From positions 9,756,943 through 9,820,942 of the forward strand of contig CM047431.1 of assembly GCA_026168455.1 (NCBI GenBank): a stretch of DNA of 64,000 nt, written 5' to 3'. This document shows, one piece after another, positions 1-11,459 of the stretch. Made by a program: the position numbers and the translations under genes. Each line of letters starts with the position of its first letter. The stretch's first letter is position 1. A model generated the notes under the pieces. That model was not told the origin of the DNA, searched no databases, and worked only from the letters and a program-made list of their open reading frames with translations. The DNA is from Theocolax elegans (taxonomy: Eukaryota; Arthropoda; Insecta; Hymenoptera; Cerocephalidae).

Positions 1-1
1 T

Positions 2-610
2 GTGCGGCCCACAGGGCGGGGGGACGTCCTGCTTCGGCTAGGCAAAAAAACCGATGCGGCAGTATTCGCGGAGAAAGTGCGTACTGCTACCCAAGGAATG
101 GGAGAAGTTCGAGTCCGAGATCGAAGGGTTACCCTTGAGATCAGAGACCTGGACGCTCTCACAACGAGGGACGAAGTGGTGGCAGCCCTAAATAAAGTGC
201 TTACTTCTTCGCCTGAGGGCCGAGAGGTGACGCTTTTGGGCCTAAACCGCAGTCAACAGAAGACAGCCATCGTGAAGCTGGATCACGAGAGCGCTGACAA
301 GCTGAAGTCGATGCGGCATCTCTGCGTCGGCTTCGTAAGCTGTCGCGTTCGGGATCGAGTCTTGGTCGAGAGGTGCTATCGGTGCCTAGACTTCGGCCAC
401 ACGAAACGGAATTGTAAGGGAGTGGACAGGTCCTCGTCGTGCTACAAGTGCGGCGAGCCTGGACACAACCTTAAGAATTGCAAGAGCGCTCCCAAATGCT
501 TTCTTTGTCCATCAAAGGATGCTGAGGGAGTGTCTCACGTGGCGGGGTCCGGAGCCTGTGCCACCTTTAGGCGCGCGCTCGATACCGCCAGAAAGGCCGC
601 TTCACGATAA
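2..610 (+). CDS. LINE ORF1 (gag-like) C-terminal part, R1-type
   Basis: The frame is open from the window edge, so the N-terminus is missing and the first Met here need not be the start. The protein ends with three zinc knuckles: CYRCLDFGHTKRNC (residues ~124-137), CYKCGEPGHNLKNC (~147-160) and a longer CFLC...H...C (~166-186). Two CCHC knuckles plus a spaced third are typical of ORF1 of R1-clade and related arthropod non-LTR retrotransposons, where ORF1 binds the element RNA and packages it with the reverse transcriptase. Base composition is much richer in GC than the flanks, as expected for an inserted element. No ORF2 (endonuclease/RT) follows; the 3' UTR and poly(A) begin straight after the stop. 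The family call is firm, the exact clade is not. Confidence 0.8.
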   Translation: MRPTGRGDVLLRLGKKTDAAVFAEKVRTATQGMGEVRVRDRRVTLEIRDLDALTTRDEVVAALNKVLTSSPEGREVTLLGLNRSQQKTAIVKLDHESADKLKSMRHLCVGFVSCRVRDRVLVERCYRCLDFGHTKRNCKGVDRSSSCYKCGEPGHNLKNCKSAPKCFLCPSKDAEGVSHVAGSGACATFRRALDTARKAASR

Positions 611-848
611 GTGGCAGTCTCATCGAGGGAGGAAAGAAGAAACAGGACCGACCGAATTGACGCATGTCACAAGACACGCCTCCCAGCTTGAAGTAATGTG
701 AAAAACAGTTCCGGGCTGGGCAGGTGAAAGCGTTGGGTTTGGAGTTTTAGCCGGTAAGAATCCGGCACTGGCGACGAGTGTGGACCCTCGTCGTCGTCTT
801 ATGTAAGATTTCTCCAGTTTCCCACGAAAAAAAAAAAAAAAAAAAAAA
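611..848 (+). mobile_element. LINE 3' UTR and poly(A) tail
   Basis: About 215 bp of GC-rich sequence with no long frame ends in 22 consecutive A residues (827-848). This is the structure of a non-LTR retrotransposon 3' end in plus orientation. With ORF2 absent between 610 and the tail, the copy is either internally deleted or belongs to an ORF1-only non-autonomous lineage. Confidence 0.7.
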
Positions 849-849
849 T

Positions 850-1245
850 ACCCAATAACCCTAATATCTAATAACCCTAATACCCAATAACCCTAATACC
901 CAATAACCAATTACAGAGTGGAAATTAAAAAAGGGAAATTAATTCTTAAAAAATTGTAACGTTTCAATTTAACATTGTTTTTTTATTGATTTCTGAAATA
1001 CATTATTTTTAGGAAAATAACAAATACAAAAAATACAAATAATAATTTAAATAAGTGTTCATTAAAACAAGTATCTTTGAACATGTATCCCGTAAACACG
1101 ACGGATTTTGATAATGTAATGTATTGAAAATTCCATCATTACGATGAAAAGTTCATGCAATGGGAAGTATTTGCGATGAATAGTCCGTACGGTGAAAAGT
1201 CCTTAAGATGAAATGTCCTGTGACGAAACGTCCGGATACGATTTG
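850..1245. repeat. Degenerate MITE-like repeat, related to the 26256-26800 insertion
   Basis: Starts with iterations of a CCCTAATA/CCCAATAA motif (850-905) and ends with degenerate tandem units of the form 'acgatgaaaagtcc..tacggtgaaaagtcc' (1130-1245). The same two ingredients, in reverse orientation, build the 545-bp insertion in the piggyBac transposase (gggttat/agggtta around 26404-26435 and the gccgtatgacatttc arrays). I infer an old, diverged copy of the same non-autonomous DNA transposon family. Its borders are not sharp. Confidence 0.4.
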
Positions 1246-1277
1246 TAATTCAACAAGATGGCAATACAGCGTATAGA

Positions 1278-1649
1278 ATGTTAGATGATAGGTATATGTA
1301 TGAAATTATGAAATTAAATCCACATTTTAAAATGCAAGATACAATTTTTTTATCCGCTATGAACAATATTAAACAACGTTCTTACGATGAAAAATGTATA
1401 CAACTATTGTTTAGTGGTCCAAGTGATATGGGACACTGGATTTGCATTTGGTATGATAAAAAATTTATTCATGTATTTGATAGTTTAAATTCAGGTCTTC
1501 GAAATAATCACTTGAAATACATAAAGAGATTATTTTCCAATAAAAAATCAATTACAATGTTACAGGAATACGCTCAAAATCAATCACAAACTTACAATTG
1601 TGGTTTATTTGCTATAGCTTTCGCAATATCAATTTCTAATGGTGTTTGA
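1278..1649 (+). pseudogene. C48/Ulp1-type cysteine protease fragment carried by a Helitron
   Basis: The 123-residue frame contains the catalytic arrangement of C48/adenain-like proteases: His in GHWICIWYD (His53), Asp in HVFDSLNS (Asp68), and Gln plus Cys in SQTYNCGLFAIAFA (Cys108). Such proteases cleave ubiquitin-like modifiers or viral/transposon polyproteins. The fragment is shorter than a whole Ulp1 domain because the N-terminal side is cut off at the MITE-like block ending near 1245. It lies ~2 kb upstream of Helitron Rep/helicase pieces in the same orientation, with the same very AT-rich codon use, so I infer it is Helitron cargo. All catalytic residues are present, but the N-terminal truncation makes activity unlikely. 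It is not close to the Polinton protease at 35528-36064. Confidence 0.65.
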
Positions 1650-2253
1650 CCTTGTAATATAATATTCGATGAATCAATGATGAGAAGCCATTCAGAAATG
1701 ATTTATAAAAATCAATCATTTAAAATGTTCCCTTTTTTAGAAGTGTTATTCCAAATAATCAGAGTCATAAAAACAAAATTGTAATTCATAATTAAAACAA
1801 GTTTTAAAAAACTATAATATATCAGAGTATTCGGCTACTTATCATAATTGATTGCTAAATGTTCCATTGATTAATGAGTCAATCAATTTAATTAAACAAG
1901 ATAGCACATTTCATAAAGAATTAAAAGAAAACGGACGACTATTAATGATAGTAAAAGAGAAATAACAAAACAAAAAACAAAACTTACTTTTGCTGACACA
2001 CTAAAACTACAAATTAAAGATGTAGATATAAAGAAGTATAAAAAAATATATGAAATTAAAGATTTAACAGTATCACTAACAAAAAAAAAATTTTAACCAA
2101 CAGAATAAAGAGCTACACGTTATAAAAAAAACAAATCCTTTGAAATAAAACAACAAAGCAAAATTAATAAATCAGAATGTAAAAGAAAATTACGACCATC
2201 TCAATCTGAAGATGGAGAAACAGAATCAGCAACAATTAAAGACAAAAAAATAA
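1650..2253 (+). other. Decayed Helitron coding sequence
   Basis: A/T-rich sequence with short lysine-rich frames broken by several stops and frameshifts (for example an open stretch around 1950-2095 and another from 2110 to 2253 leading into the repeat array). It probably encoded the linker between the protease and the repeat protein; nothing more specific can be read. Confidence 0.35.
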
Positions 2254-3490
2254 AACAAATGACTCAAGAACAAAAAATAGCCGAAGCAGGACGACAACGT
2301 AAGTTTAAGCATCACAATCTGCAGATAAAAAAAAAGAAATCTCAGTAATAAAAACCAAGAAAAGAATACAAATGACTGAAGAACAAAAATTAGCTGAGGC
2401 AAAGCGAGTGCGTGAGTTTAGAACATCTCAATCTGCAGATAAAAAAAAAGAAATCTCAATAATAAAAAGCAAGAAAAGAATACAAATGACTGAAGAACAA
2501 AAATTAGCTGAGGCAAAGCGAGTGCGTGGGTTTAGAACATCTCAATCTGCAGATAAAAAAAAAGGAATCTCAGTAATAAAAACCAAGAAAAGAATACAAA
2601 TGACTGAAGAACAAAAATTAGCTGAGGCAAAGCGAGTGCGTGGGTTTAGAACATCTCAATCTGCAGATAAAAAAAAAGAAATCTCAGTAATAAAAACCAA
2701 GAAAAGAATACAAATGACTGAAGAACAAAAATTAGCTGAGGCAAAGCGAGTCCGTGGGTTTGGAACATCTCAATCTGCAGATAAAAAAAAAGAAATCTCA
2801 ATAATAAAAACCAAGAAAAGAGTACAAATGACTGAAGAATACAAATTAGCTGAGGCAAAGCGAGTGGGTGTGTTTAGAACATCTCAATCTGCAGATAAAA
2901 AAAAAGAAATCTCAGTAATAAAAACCAAGAAACGAATACAAATGACTGAAGAACAAAAATTAGTCGAAGCAGAACGACAACGTGATTTTAGAGCATCTCA
3001 ATCTGCAGATAAAAAGAAAGAAATCTCAATAATAAAAACCAAGAAAAGAGTACAAATGACTGAAGAATACAAATTAGCTGAGGCAAAGCGAGTGGGTGAG
3101 TTTAGAGTATCTCAATCTGCAGATAAAAAGAAAGAAATCTCAGTAATAAAAACTAAGACAGGAATACAAATGACTGAAGAACAAAAATTAGCCGAAGCAG
3201 AACAACAACGTAAGTTTAGAGCATCACAATCTGCAGATAAAAAAAAGAAATTTCTAGAATAAAGTGTGAGAAAAGAAAACAAATGATCAAGGCACATAAT
3301 TTAGCTGAACCAGAACAAATACACAAATTTCGGGCTTCACAATTTTTAAGTTGAAAAAAATGAAACCTTTAAAATGAAGAGTGAAACAGACCGAAAACGA
3401 AAATGTAGTGTATCTCAATCTAGAAAAAAGTAAATTCTAATAACTAAAAGTATAAATGAAAACAAATGACCAAAGTACATAAGTTGGCAG
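2254..3490 (+). pseudogene. Lys/Glu-rich ~38-residue repeat protein (N-terminal part of the Helitron polyprotein)
   Basis: Positions 2372-3262 encode eight near-identical 38-residue units (114 bp each). Each has the pattern MTEEQKLAEAKRVREF, RTSQSADKKKEIS and a K-rich link. A further unit lies upstream (2254-2371), out of frame through a one-base loss, and two degenerate ones lie downstream (3263-3490). The last runs directly into the Rep N-terminal region at 3466, so the array was probably the N-terminus of the Rep-helicase protein. The alternating acidic/basic helical repeats recall STPR-like DNA-binding repeats found in some invertebrate Helitron proteins, but this is only a resemblance. 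The high identity between units against a decayed surrounding gene suggests recent unequal exchange. Confidence 0.6.
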
Positions 3491-5172
3491 AATTTTATGA
3501 ATCTACAATTGAGTGCAATTACGTTGGAAAACTTATTTACGAATGTCAATTTTGCGAAGCAATACATTTCAGAAACGAAATAAAAAAAGATAATAAGTAT
3601 GCCGATTGTTTTCATAGAAACAAAGTAAAACTTGAAAGTATAACTCCGTATCCTAAAACTTTTAAAACTTATTTATTAGGACAATCTATTAAAGATAAAA
3701 ATTTTAAACAAAATATAAGAATTTACAACAATTTATTAGCATTTGCAAGTTTTGGTGCAAAATTAGCTCATTTTACTACTGCTGGACTGCAAGTATTAAA
3801 AATTTGTGATCAAATTTACCACAATACGTATGCGTTACATCCAAATGAATCTGAAAATCCAAAATTTGGCCAATTATATATACCAGACAATAAAATAGCA
3901 AATTAATATAGATTACCTTAATGTCATCAGAACAATTTAGACAACGAATTAATACAAGAATTAGATAGTGTACTATGTGAAATAAATCCATTTGCAAATG
4001 CATATAAAATGATGAATGAAATCGAAAAAGAAGAACATGCACGTTCAACTGAATTAAATCGTCCAGTTCAAGAAATTAAAATGTATTTAGCTAGAGATAA
4101 AACATTAAAAAATAAATCACAAATAGCGGTTTGTAATGAAGTTGCTATCGTATATGTTGGAGAAAATGGAGAACCACCTTCCAATAAAGTTATATGTATT
4201 TTTCAAAAAGGAAAAAAACCTCAAACAATTGCAATTATTAACAAAGATATTGATCCAATGGTATATCCATTAATATTTGCATACGGTGATTCAGGTTGGG
4301 AACCATTTATGAAAAGTTTAGGTGAACGAAAATATGATAATATAACTGCTTTACAATATTATTCATACAGATTTAGTATTCGAAAAGAATTTAATCCATG
4401 TTTAAATCTCAAAAGTTTATCGAATCAATTTATTCTCAATTGGTGGACGAATGTTGAAAATAATCGTTTATATTTTATAAGAAAAGATCAACATAATATA
4501 CGAACAGAACAATATAAAAGTTTAATGGATCAACTTAACAATAGATATAGTAATGAAAATATTTCTATTAGTAAAATGGTTATTTTTCCATCTAGTTTTA
4601 TAGGCAGCCCAAGAGCAATGCAACAGAACTTTTTAGATGCAACAACCATAATACAAAATAATGGAAAACCGGACATTTTTGTAACAATGACATGTAATCC
4701 AAAATGGAAAGAAATTACAGAAAACTTATTAGAATATGAAGGTACACTCGATAGACCAGATCTAATAGTACGAGTATTTGATCAGAAAGTAAAGGTATTA
4801 ATGAACGAGTTACTGCAGGAAGAAATTCTTGGTAAATTGAATTCATACCTTTATGTAATCGAATTTCAAAAACGCGGATCGCCTCGTATTCATAAGTTAT
4901 TATGGTTAGATGAAAAAGATAAAATTCAAAACACAGATCAAATTAATAATCTCATATGTGCTGAAATTCCTAATATAAACAAATTTCCAAGATTATATGA
5001 GTTAGTAAAACAAAATATGATTCATGGCTCTTGTCGAGTTCAGAATAAAAATAGTGTCTCCATGCACGAAACTAAAACGTATTGCACAAAAAATTTTCCA
5101 AAATGTTTTACTTCACAAACAGAATTATCTCATAATGGTTATCCTATTTATCGCAGACGGAATGATGGATGA
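3466..5172 (+). pseudogene. Helitron Rep protein (Helitron-like N domain), decayed
   Basis: 3466-3906 shows the Helitron N-terminal region with a CQFCEAIHF Cys/His motif and the conserved stretch ending PKFGQLYIPD. 4009-5172 continues in the same frame after stops at 3904-3906 and near 3922. It holds the Helitron-like N domain with FVTMTCNPKW, then the rolling-circle HUH region VIEFQKRGSPRIHKLLW and YCTKNFPKCF...GYPIYRRR. In active elements the HUH motif reads PHxH; here the first His is Arg (PRIH), so the nicking site is damaged. Rep would cut and rejoin DNA ends during Helitron transposition. Family assignment is secure; the protein is inactive. Confidence 0.88.
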
Positions 5173-5199
5173 CTAATTATATACTCCAAAACTAAACTG

Positions 5200-5463
5200 C
5201 GGATAATACTTTTGTTGTTCCATATCATCCACATTTACTTCTAAATTTGAATGTCATATAAATATAGAAATATGTGGTACAATAAAATCTGTAAAATACT
5301 TATTTAAGTATCTTTACAAAGGTCCAGACACAGCTTTAATAAAATTTAGTAATATGGAAACTAACAATGTAGAAGTTGAAAAGGTGCAAAAACAAAATAT
5401 AACAAATTATGATGAAATCTCAGAATATATTTCTACGTTTGTCCGCCCGAGGCTATTTATCGT
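5200..5463 (+). pseudogene. Helitron Rep C-terminal segment with the catalytic Tyr motif, frameshifted
   Basis: Two frames together encode NTFVVPYHPHLL and, after a frameshift near 5250, HINIEICGTIKSVKYLFKYLYKG. The KYLFKYLYKG stretch matches the two-tyrosine motif of Helitron Rep. The segment joins the pieces at 5172 and 5464 and confirms one continuous ancestral gene broken by at least two frame disruptions. Confidence 0.75.
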
Positions 5464-7279
5464 TTGAAGGAATTCAAATTGCACTCTCAGTCACATGCAA
5501 TATATAGATTGGCTGTACATCTTGAAGTTCAACAATATGTTTATTTTCAAGAAGGATCTGAACATAAATTAATTAACAAAAATTATGAAATAACATTGAC
5601 AAGTTGGTTTTTATTAAATAAATCTGATGCAAAAGCAAATCAATCTTTCTATTCTGAAATCCCCCAATATTATGTTTACGATAAAATGAAGAAAGTGTGG
5701 AATCAACGAAAAAAATTCAATAAACCTATATTAGTAAGAACGTTTCATGTAAATTCTAAAGATAGAGAACGATTTTTCCTTAGATTATTGTTACTACATG
5801 TACGTGGTGCCGAATCATTTGAAGATTTACGATCACTTAATGGCACTGTTTATGATACATTTTATGAAGCATGCATGAAGAGAGATTTAATCATTACTGA
5901 TAATGAATGGGATAAATGTTTACAAGAAAATTGTTGCTTTCAATTTCCACACGCACTATGTAAACTTTTCGCTTTCATTCTATCTTTTGATTGCAACTGT
6001 GATGGATTGCAAATTTATAACAAATATAAAGAACATTTTTTTGACCCAAGATTACCTGAACGTTTAGGAGAACAAAAAGCTCTAAGAATTATAGACAACA
6101 TTTTATCAATGCACCATTTAACATTGGAACAATTTAAACTACCAAAAAGTGATAATGAAATTTACTTAGATTCGAATGTTATTGATGATATCAATAATGA
6201 AATTGAAGAAATAAAAATATTACTAAAATCTTTAACAACTAAACAAAAACTAATATTTGATATAGTAATAAACGCCCTCAACGATAAAAGTAAATACAAT
6301 TTATATTTCATTGATGGTCCTGGTGGTAGTGGAAAAAGTTATTTATTAAATACTATAATAAAATTTGTGAAATAGAATAAAATACCAGAGTTAGCTGTTG
6401 CTTGGACAGGTATTGCGGCAAATTTATTAATAGGTGGTAAAACTATACATTCGACATTCAAATTGCCATTCAATTTAAATGAACAATCAACATGTAATAT
6501 TTCTTCCAATTCAAAATTAGGTAAAATATTAAAAAATATTGAGTTAATTATTCGGGACGAAATATCAATGACTTCAAAATATGCATTAGATACTATAGAT
6601 ATTTTTTTCAAAGATTTATGTCGCAATAATAAACCATTCGGTGGTGAAATATTAGTAACATCTGGTGATTTTCGACAAACACTACCTATAGTTCATTATG
6701 AAAACAGAACTCAAATACTAGAATCATGCGTTAAAAGTAGTTCGTTATGGCGTTTATTCCAAAAGTTAACTTTAAATAATAATTTACGATTAATCAATCA
6801 AAATAGTATGTTTAAAACGTGGTTATATTAGATATTGGAGAAAATAAAAACGATACAAAATTTGAAATTGATAATAAAGTAACCAACATTCCTAATGAAT
6901 TTATTACTTTTAATAATTCGATTGATGATATATTTGGACATAAAATAAACATCAACGATTTATCTACTCTTAAATACAAAGTTATACTTTCTCCAAGAAA
7001 TAATGGCGTTTTAGCTATTAATAATGAAATTGTTGAAAGAATTAAAGGTGACAGTAAAGTATATTTGATCATCGATAGTTTTAATAATGATGAAAATAAT
7101 AAATTAGACGAATCAATTACGATTGAATTTTTAAATTCTTTAATGCCAAATGATTTACCACCCCATAAATGAGTGTTAAAGAAAGGAATGATCATTATGT
7201 TACTTTGGAATATGAATTTAAATGGAGGTTTATGTAATGGCACCAGACTCTTTATTACCGAATTAAAACAATATACTAT
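5464..7279 (+). pseudogene. Helitron Pif1-like helicase, N-terminal and middle parts
   Basis: 5464-6831 is one frame with a single TAG at 6373-6375. It contains EFKLHSQSHAIYRL (Rep-helicase junction), Walker A GPGGSGKS (~6322-6345), Walker B IIRDEISM (~6547-6570) and motif III TSGDFRQTLPIV. At 6819 the reading moves to another frame (to 7172) and then on to NGGLCNGTRLFITEL at ~7215-7265. This is the superfamily 1 Pif1-type helicase that unwinds DNA during rolling-circle-like transposition. The gene is interrupted at ~7284 by a MITE and resumes at ~7900. Confidence 0.85.
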
Positions 7280-7283
7280 ATCG

Positions 7284-7870
7284 TCGGCTGAGTGGAAGAA
7301 CAGTCTATCTCGGAACTTGCTTGGAAAACGCCCTATCTCGCGATCTGCTTGGAAAACGCCCTATCTCGCGATCAGCTTGGAAAAGGGTTGAAGAACGCCC
7401 TATCTCAAATGAAATTTTTCGCTTTCAAATTTTGTAGTGGCACTACTGCGCAACCTAAAAATACGATCTTTCTAATTAAAATAAATTAATTAGTAAAGTG
7501 TTTAAAATTCGGAAAAAAATTGTTTATGCGTCATCGGGACTTCTCAGAGAAAGAGAGACTTCTCTGACTTTATCTGTCTATCAGCGGCGATGTATCGAGT
7601 ACTTATTATATCAGCGGACCTGTGTGCAATTTAAAAAATGTTTTAAGTTAATAAAGGTTAAAAAAAAAAGTTGCGAGAACGGATTAGATTTTTAAGCTTA
7701 GAATTTTTAAATTGCGCAGTGGTGCCACTACAAAATTTTAAAGCGAAAAATTTCGTTTGAGATAGGGCGTTCTTCAACCGAGGCGCGAGATACGGCGTTT
7801 TCCAGGCGGATCGTGAGATAGGGCGTTTTCCAAGCAAGTTCCGAGATAGACTGTTCTTCCACTCAGCCGA
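7284..7870. mobile_element. MITE with ~190-bp inverted repeats inside the Helitron helicase
   Basis: The ends are tcggctgagtggaagaacag (7284-) and its complement ending at 7870. The arms match for about 190 bp, including repeated 'cttggaaaacgccctatctc' blocks, and enclose ~200 bp of unrelated sequence. It splits helicase coding sequence, since helicase motifs V and VI follow at 7918-8271. Target duplication is unclear; a short TATAT occurs on both sides. Confidence 0.8.
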
Positions 7871-7890
7871 GAATATATGTTTAAATTATA

Positions 7891-8271
7891 ACAGGACAAA
7901 ATTCAGGACAAATCGTAATGATTCTAAGAATAGATTTAAGTCCATCAAAGGATAAAATTCCCTTTAATATGGTAAGACCACAATTTCCTATTAGACCAAG
8001 TTTTGCTATGACAATAAACAAATCACAAGGTCAATCATTTGAAAAAGTAGGTTTATATTTACCAAAACCTATATTTAGTCATAGTCAATTATATGTAGCA
8101 TTATCGAGGGTTAAAGATGAAAAAAATTTGAAAATAAAATTTTTAAAATCATCAATGACAGTCACAAATACAGAAGGAGAAATACTTAATGTAAATGAAA
8201 ACGATTTGAGTGATACTGCAATAATATATACAACTAATGTAGTTTTTTCTGAAGTGTTTGAAAATAATTAA
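7891..8271 (+). pseudogene. Helitron helicase C-terminal part (motifs V-VI)
   Basis: The frame reads TGQNSGQIVMI upstream of the Met at 7918, then RPSFAMTINKSQGQSFEKVG (motif V) and QLYVALSRV (motif VI) of Pif1-like Helitron helicases. It ends at a natural stop at 8269-8271, so the C-terminus looks complete. It is separated from the rest of the gene only by the MITE at 7284-7870. Confidence 0.85.
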
Positions 8272-10117
8272 TAATTTTTAAATAAAAATTTCATTTTTGA
8301 TATTAAAAAACTCAAAAATAAAAAAAAAAAAAATATAAATGATTTAAATTTTTTAATTTAGTATTAATTTAATATTTATAATGTCATTATTTCAACTGAA
8401 AATGTTGTTACAAAAAAAAGTTGATTAAAATGAACAAATGTATAAAATATCAAACTGTCTGCATAAGGCAACATTATTTATATGAAATACTCATAAATAA
8501 AATTTTTTTTAAATTGTTAGTATCAAGCGACATTCGTTATATAATTTACTCATAAAAAAATTATTTTTTCAAATAATAAATTATCTGCATTAAGCGATAT
8601 TCTTTATACAATTTCCTTACGTAAACTTATGTTTTAAAATAGTAATTGTCTACATTAAGCGACATTTTTTATATAAATTATTTACGAAAAATACAATTTT
8701 GGTATAACAAATTGTCTGCATTAACGGGGTGCCATAGTCAATATTTATCCTCCCTACCTTATCGGCAATCGTGATTATTAGTAATAAATGTGTAAATAAA
8801 ACAGTATGTGAAAAAATATGAGAAGAGGCGCTTTCATTTATTGATAATATAACTGTGTGCCGAATTTCGGATGAAAATTATATTGCGTTTTTGAGAAAAG
8901 TCTTACCAAAAATGTGAACATAACCTAAACGAAGTGAAAATATTTGATATTTTTGGTAAGACTTTTCTCGAAAACGCAATAATATTTTAATCTAAAATTC
9001 AGCATACAGTTAGATTGTCAATAAACGAAGGCGCCTCTTCTCTTATTTTTTCACATACCGTTATACTTTTTTATTAACTAATCATCAATAATTGAGTATA
9101 GAACCCCCTTAAGCGACATTCTTCATATAATTTTCTTACGTAAACTAATGTTTTAAAATAATTATTGTCTGCATTAAGCGATATTTTCTATCTAAATTAC
9201 TTACGAAAAATACATTTTTGAAATAACAAATTCTCTGCATTTTGAGCGATATTTTTTATATAAATTCCTTATTTAAAATAAATGTTTGAATAATAAATTG
9301 TTTGCATAAAGCGACATTTTTAATATAAATTATTTAAGGAAAAAGAATTTTTTAAATAATTAATTGTCTGAATCAAGCGTCATAATTCAGACAATATTAA
9401 TTTTAATTCAATTTACTAACTTTTTTACATCACATTAAAACTGTTTATACTACAACTTTAATACTAATAACTTTTATAACTGTAAACATTAATAATATCA
9501 TTTGTCTGCCATTAGCGACATTTATTTACAAAATTATTAGCAGAAAACACCATTTTTACAAATATTAAATTATCTGCTATATGTGGTACTATTTTATTTT
9601 TAATGCAGCCATATTTTGAACATAATTATATCAAGGTATTTAAATAATTAAATAATTTATACATATAATAATTTTGCAACATATATTATTCAAAAGTGTC
9701 ATTAAAATTTTGCAACTGTTTTAGCATATTTTAATCTCTATTTTATTTGTATTTTTTTTTAACTTGTAGATAATATTATATTCGTCAATTGATTAATATT
9801 ACATTCATAATATGACAGTCTCAAGCCTGTAAATGCAAAGAGAAAATAAAATTAACCAACATTCAAGTATAAAATTTTATAGTTAAATATCATGATGAGT
9901 AAAGCTAATATAAGTTGTATATATTTTATAATTTTTTTTTGTTTTAATAATACAACAATAAATTTGAATTAACAGATTATAACACATGACAAAAGTTATA
10001 AAAAATTAGTTAAAAAATTAGGTAAAATAATTATATTCAAAACATTTAAAATATATTTATAATTAACTGATTTAAGTATTATACTTGATAATCAACATTT
10101 ACCCTCAAAAGCGGAAT
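8272..10117 (+). repeat. Helitron 3' noncoding region with ~75-bp degenerate tandem repeats
   Basis: Between 8440 and 9390, and again near 9500, a unit containing 'ttgtctgcattaagcgacat' followed by 'ttatataaatt' recurs about nine times with heavy divergence. Position and AT-richness fit the subterminal region of the Helitron. The MITE at 8725-9108 interrupts the array. The rest to ~10117 is A/T-rich with no visible gene. Confidence 0.55.
8725..9108. mobile_element. Palindromic MITE with TTAA target duplication
   Basis: 384 bp flanked by TTAA (8721-8724 and 9109-9112). The inverted ends (cggggtgccatagtcaat and its imperfect complement) lead into a long hairpin, in which 'gcgttttygagaaaagtctt' pairs with its complement around a short centre near 8935. 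TTAA duplication suggests mobilisation by a piggyBac- or Kolobok-type transposase. Confidence 0.75.
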
Positions 10118-10157
10118 TCAACCGAGGGAGCGTTAGTGACCGAGGTAATATGGCTAG
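10118..10157 (+). other. Helitron 3' terminus
   Basis: The sequence accgagggagcgttagtg...accgagg ends in CTAG (10154-10157) followed by T, the canonical Helitron 3' end and A|T insertion site. A closely similar terminus ends the element at 32056, showing one Helitron family. Confidence 0.8.
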
Positions 10158-11459
10158 TATATATATATATATCGTCGACTTAGTGCAAAAGGGTGCCGAT
10201 TCAGAAATAATTTTAACAAGGTGCCAAAAAATAATACTCTCTGTTTACTAAACGGTGTCAGTTTTTTTTATTGTATTTTTTTCGCCAGAATTATTAATTA
10301 TTGAACTGGTAAATTATTGCGTCAAAACAGTTAATAATAATTTATTTCACAATGTAGTTTATGTACTAGAAAATTATATTACATATTAAATTTATTTCTG
10401 TTATAAAATAATTATAGCAGAATTTATTGTGAAGCATTTAAAAATGGGATATGAGAGCTTCTTCGAATAAAACGTGATGTTCTAATATTTAATATGAATT
10501 ATTATTGATAAATCAAGATCATTAGTGAGGTATGGAAAAGTATCTTTCTCAGTACCATTCCTAGCTCCGTGCATATTTACTTTGTCACTTGCTCCCTACA
10601 CTGTTCAAAATTCTTAATTTTTAAAAAATTCAATAAATCAATCTTGCTGGTCTGTAGCAACAGTTGCGTTCCGCTTTGCGATTTATGATACATTATATTT
10701 TGCATTGTAAAGACTTTTTCTTTTCTCAATTTATTTTGTATCATTGTTTTGACACTTAGGGAGTTAAAATATGCAATTTTTAAAAAATGTCTATATGAAT
10801 ACGTGTGTGTATGTGTGAGTAATAATCTCATATCTTTGGTTATATCAAACCAAATAGACTCTACTCCCGCTCAGTCGACGTATTCTTAAAGTTACTTAAA
10901 GCTGTACTTAAGCAAATTTAAGCTATTTTAAATGCTTTTCAGTTATTTTGGATGAGTTCTTTGGCTGGCTATAAAGGACAAATAGCATCAAAGATATTTG
11001 AGATTGATAATTAGGCACGATTACTACACGAGAAATACACGAAAAATAGTACTTCTTGAAATATTTAAATATACACTATAAAATATTGTTTGAATGCAAA
11101 AAAAATGTTGCCAAGTAATTGGCACATAACTTTCTCAAATTAACATGTCGATCCTAAATGTAAAATATTACTCATTACAGAAAAATATTCTGTCGAAACA
11201 CTATTTCGGTATTAGCACTACTTAATTATACAGAAAAAATGACATTTATGTTTTTTACTAATTTACATAGTTTAGTTTGCCTCACCATTGGGTATTATTA
11301 TACTTAATTATATATATGAGCTTTTGGAAGGTACTGTCGGTATTACTGGAAAGAAGAAAAATATTGTTACAATTTTAAGGGTTTAAAGTGATTTTATGGG
11401 AGATTTCTAAAGTGGTTTATTTAAAACAAATCATAATATATTGTCACATATATATATAT
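10158..11459. other. Intergenic, A/T-rich
   Basis: 10170-10270 is a short fragment related to 24000-24430 (shared 'tcgtcgactta', 'aaggtgccaaa-ataatactctct'), i.e. a remnant of the foldback family seen whole at 47394-51971. I see no gene in the remainder. Confidence 0.5.

Noticed and set aside
850..905. Telomere-like CCCTAA repeats
   Set aside because: Units are irregular (CCCTAATA, CCCAATAA) and part of a MITE-like block; insect telomeres are usually TTAGG. Not an interstitial telomere.
2646..2858. Minus-strand frame repeating FLLLRFLFFYLQ
   Set aside because: Antisense shadow of the Lys-rich 38-residue repeat array.
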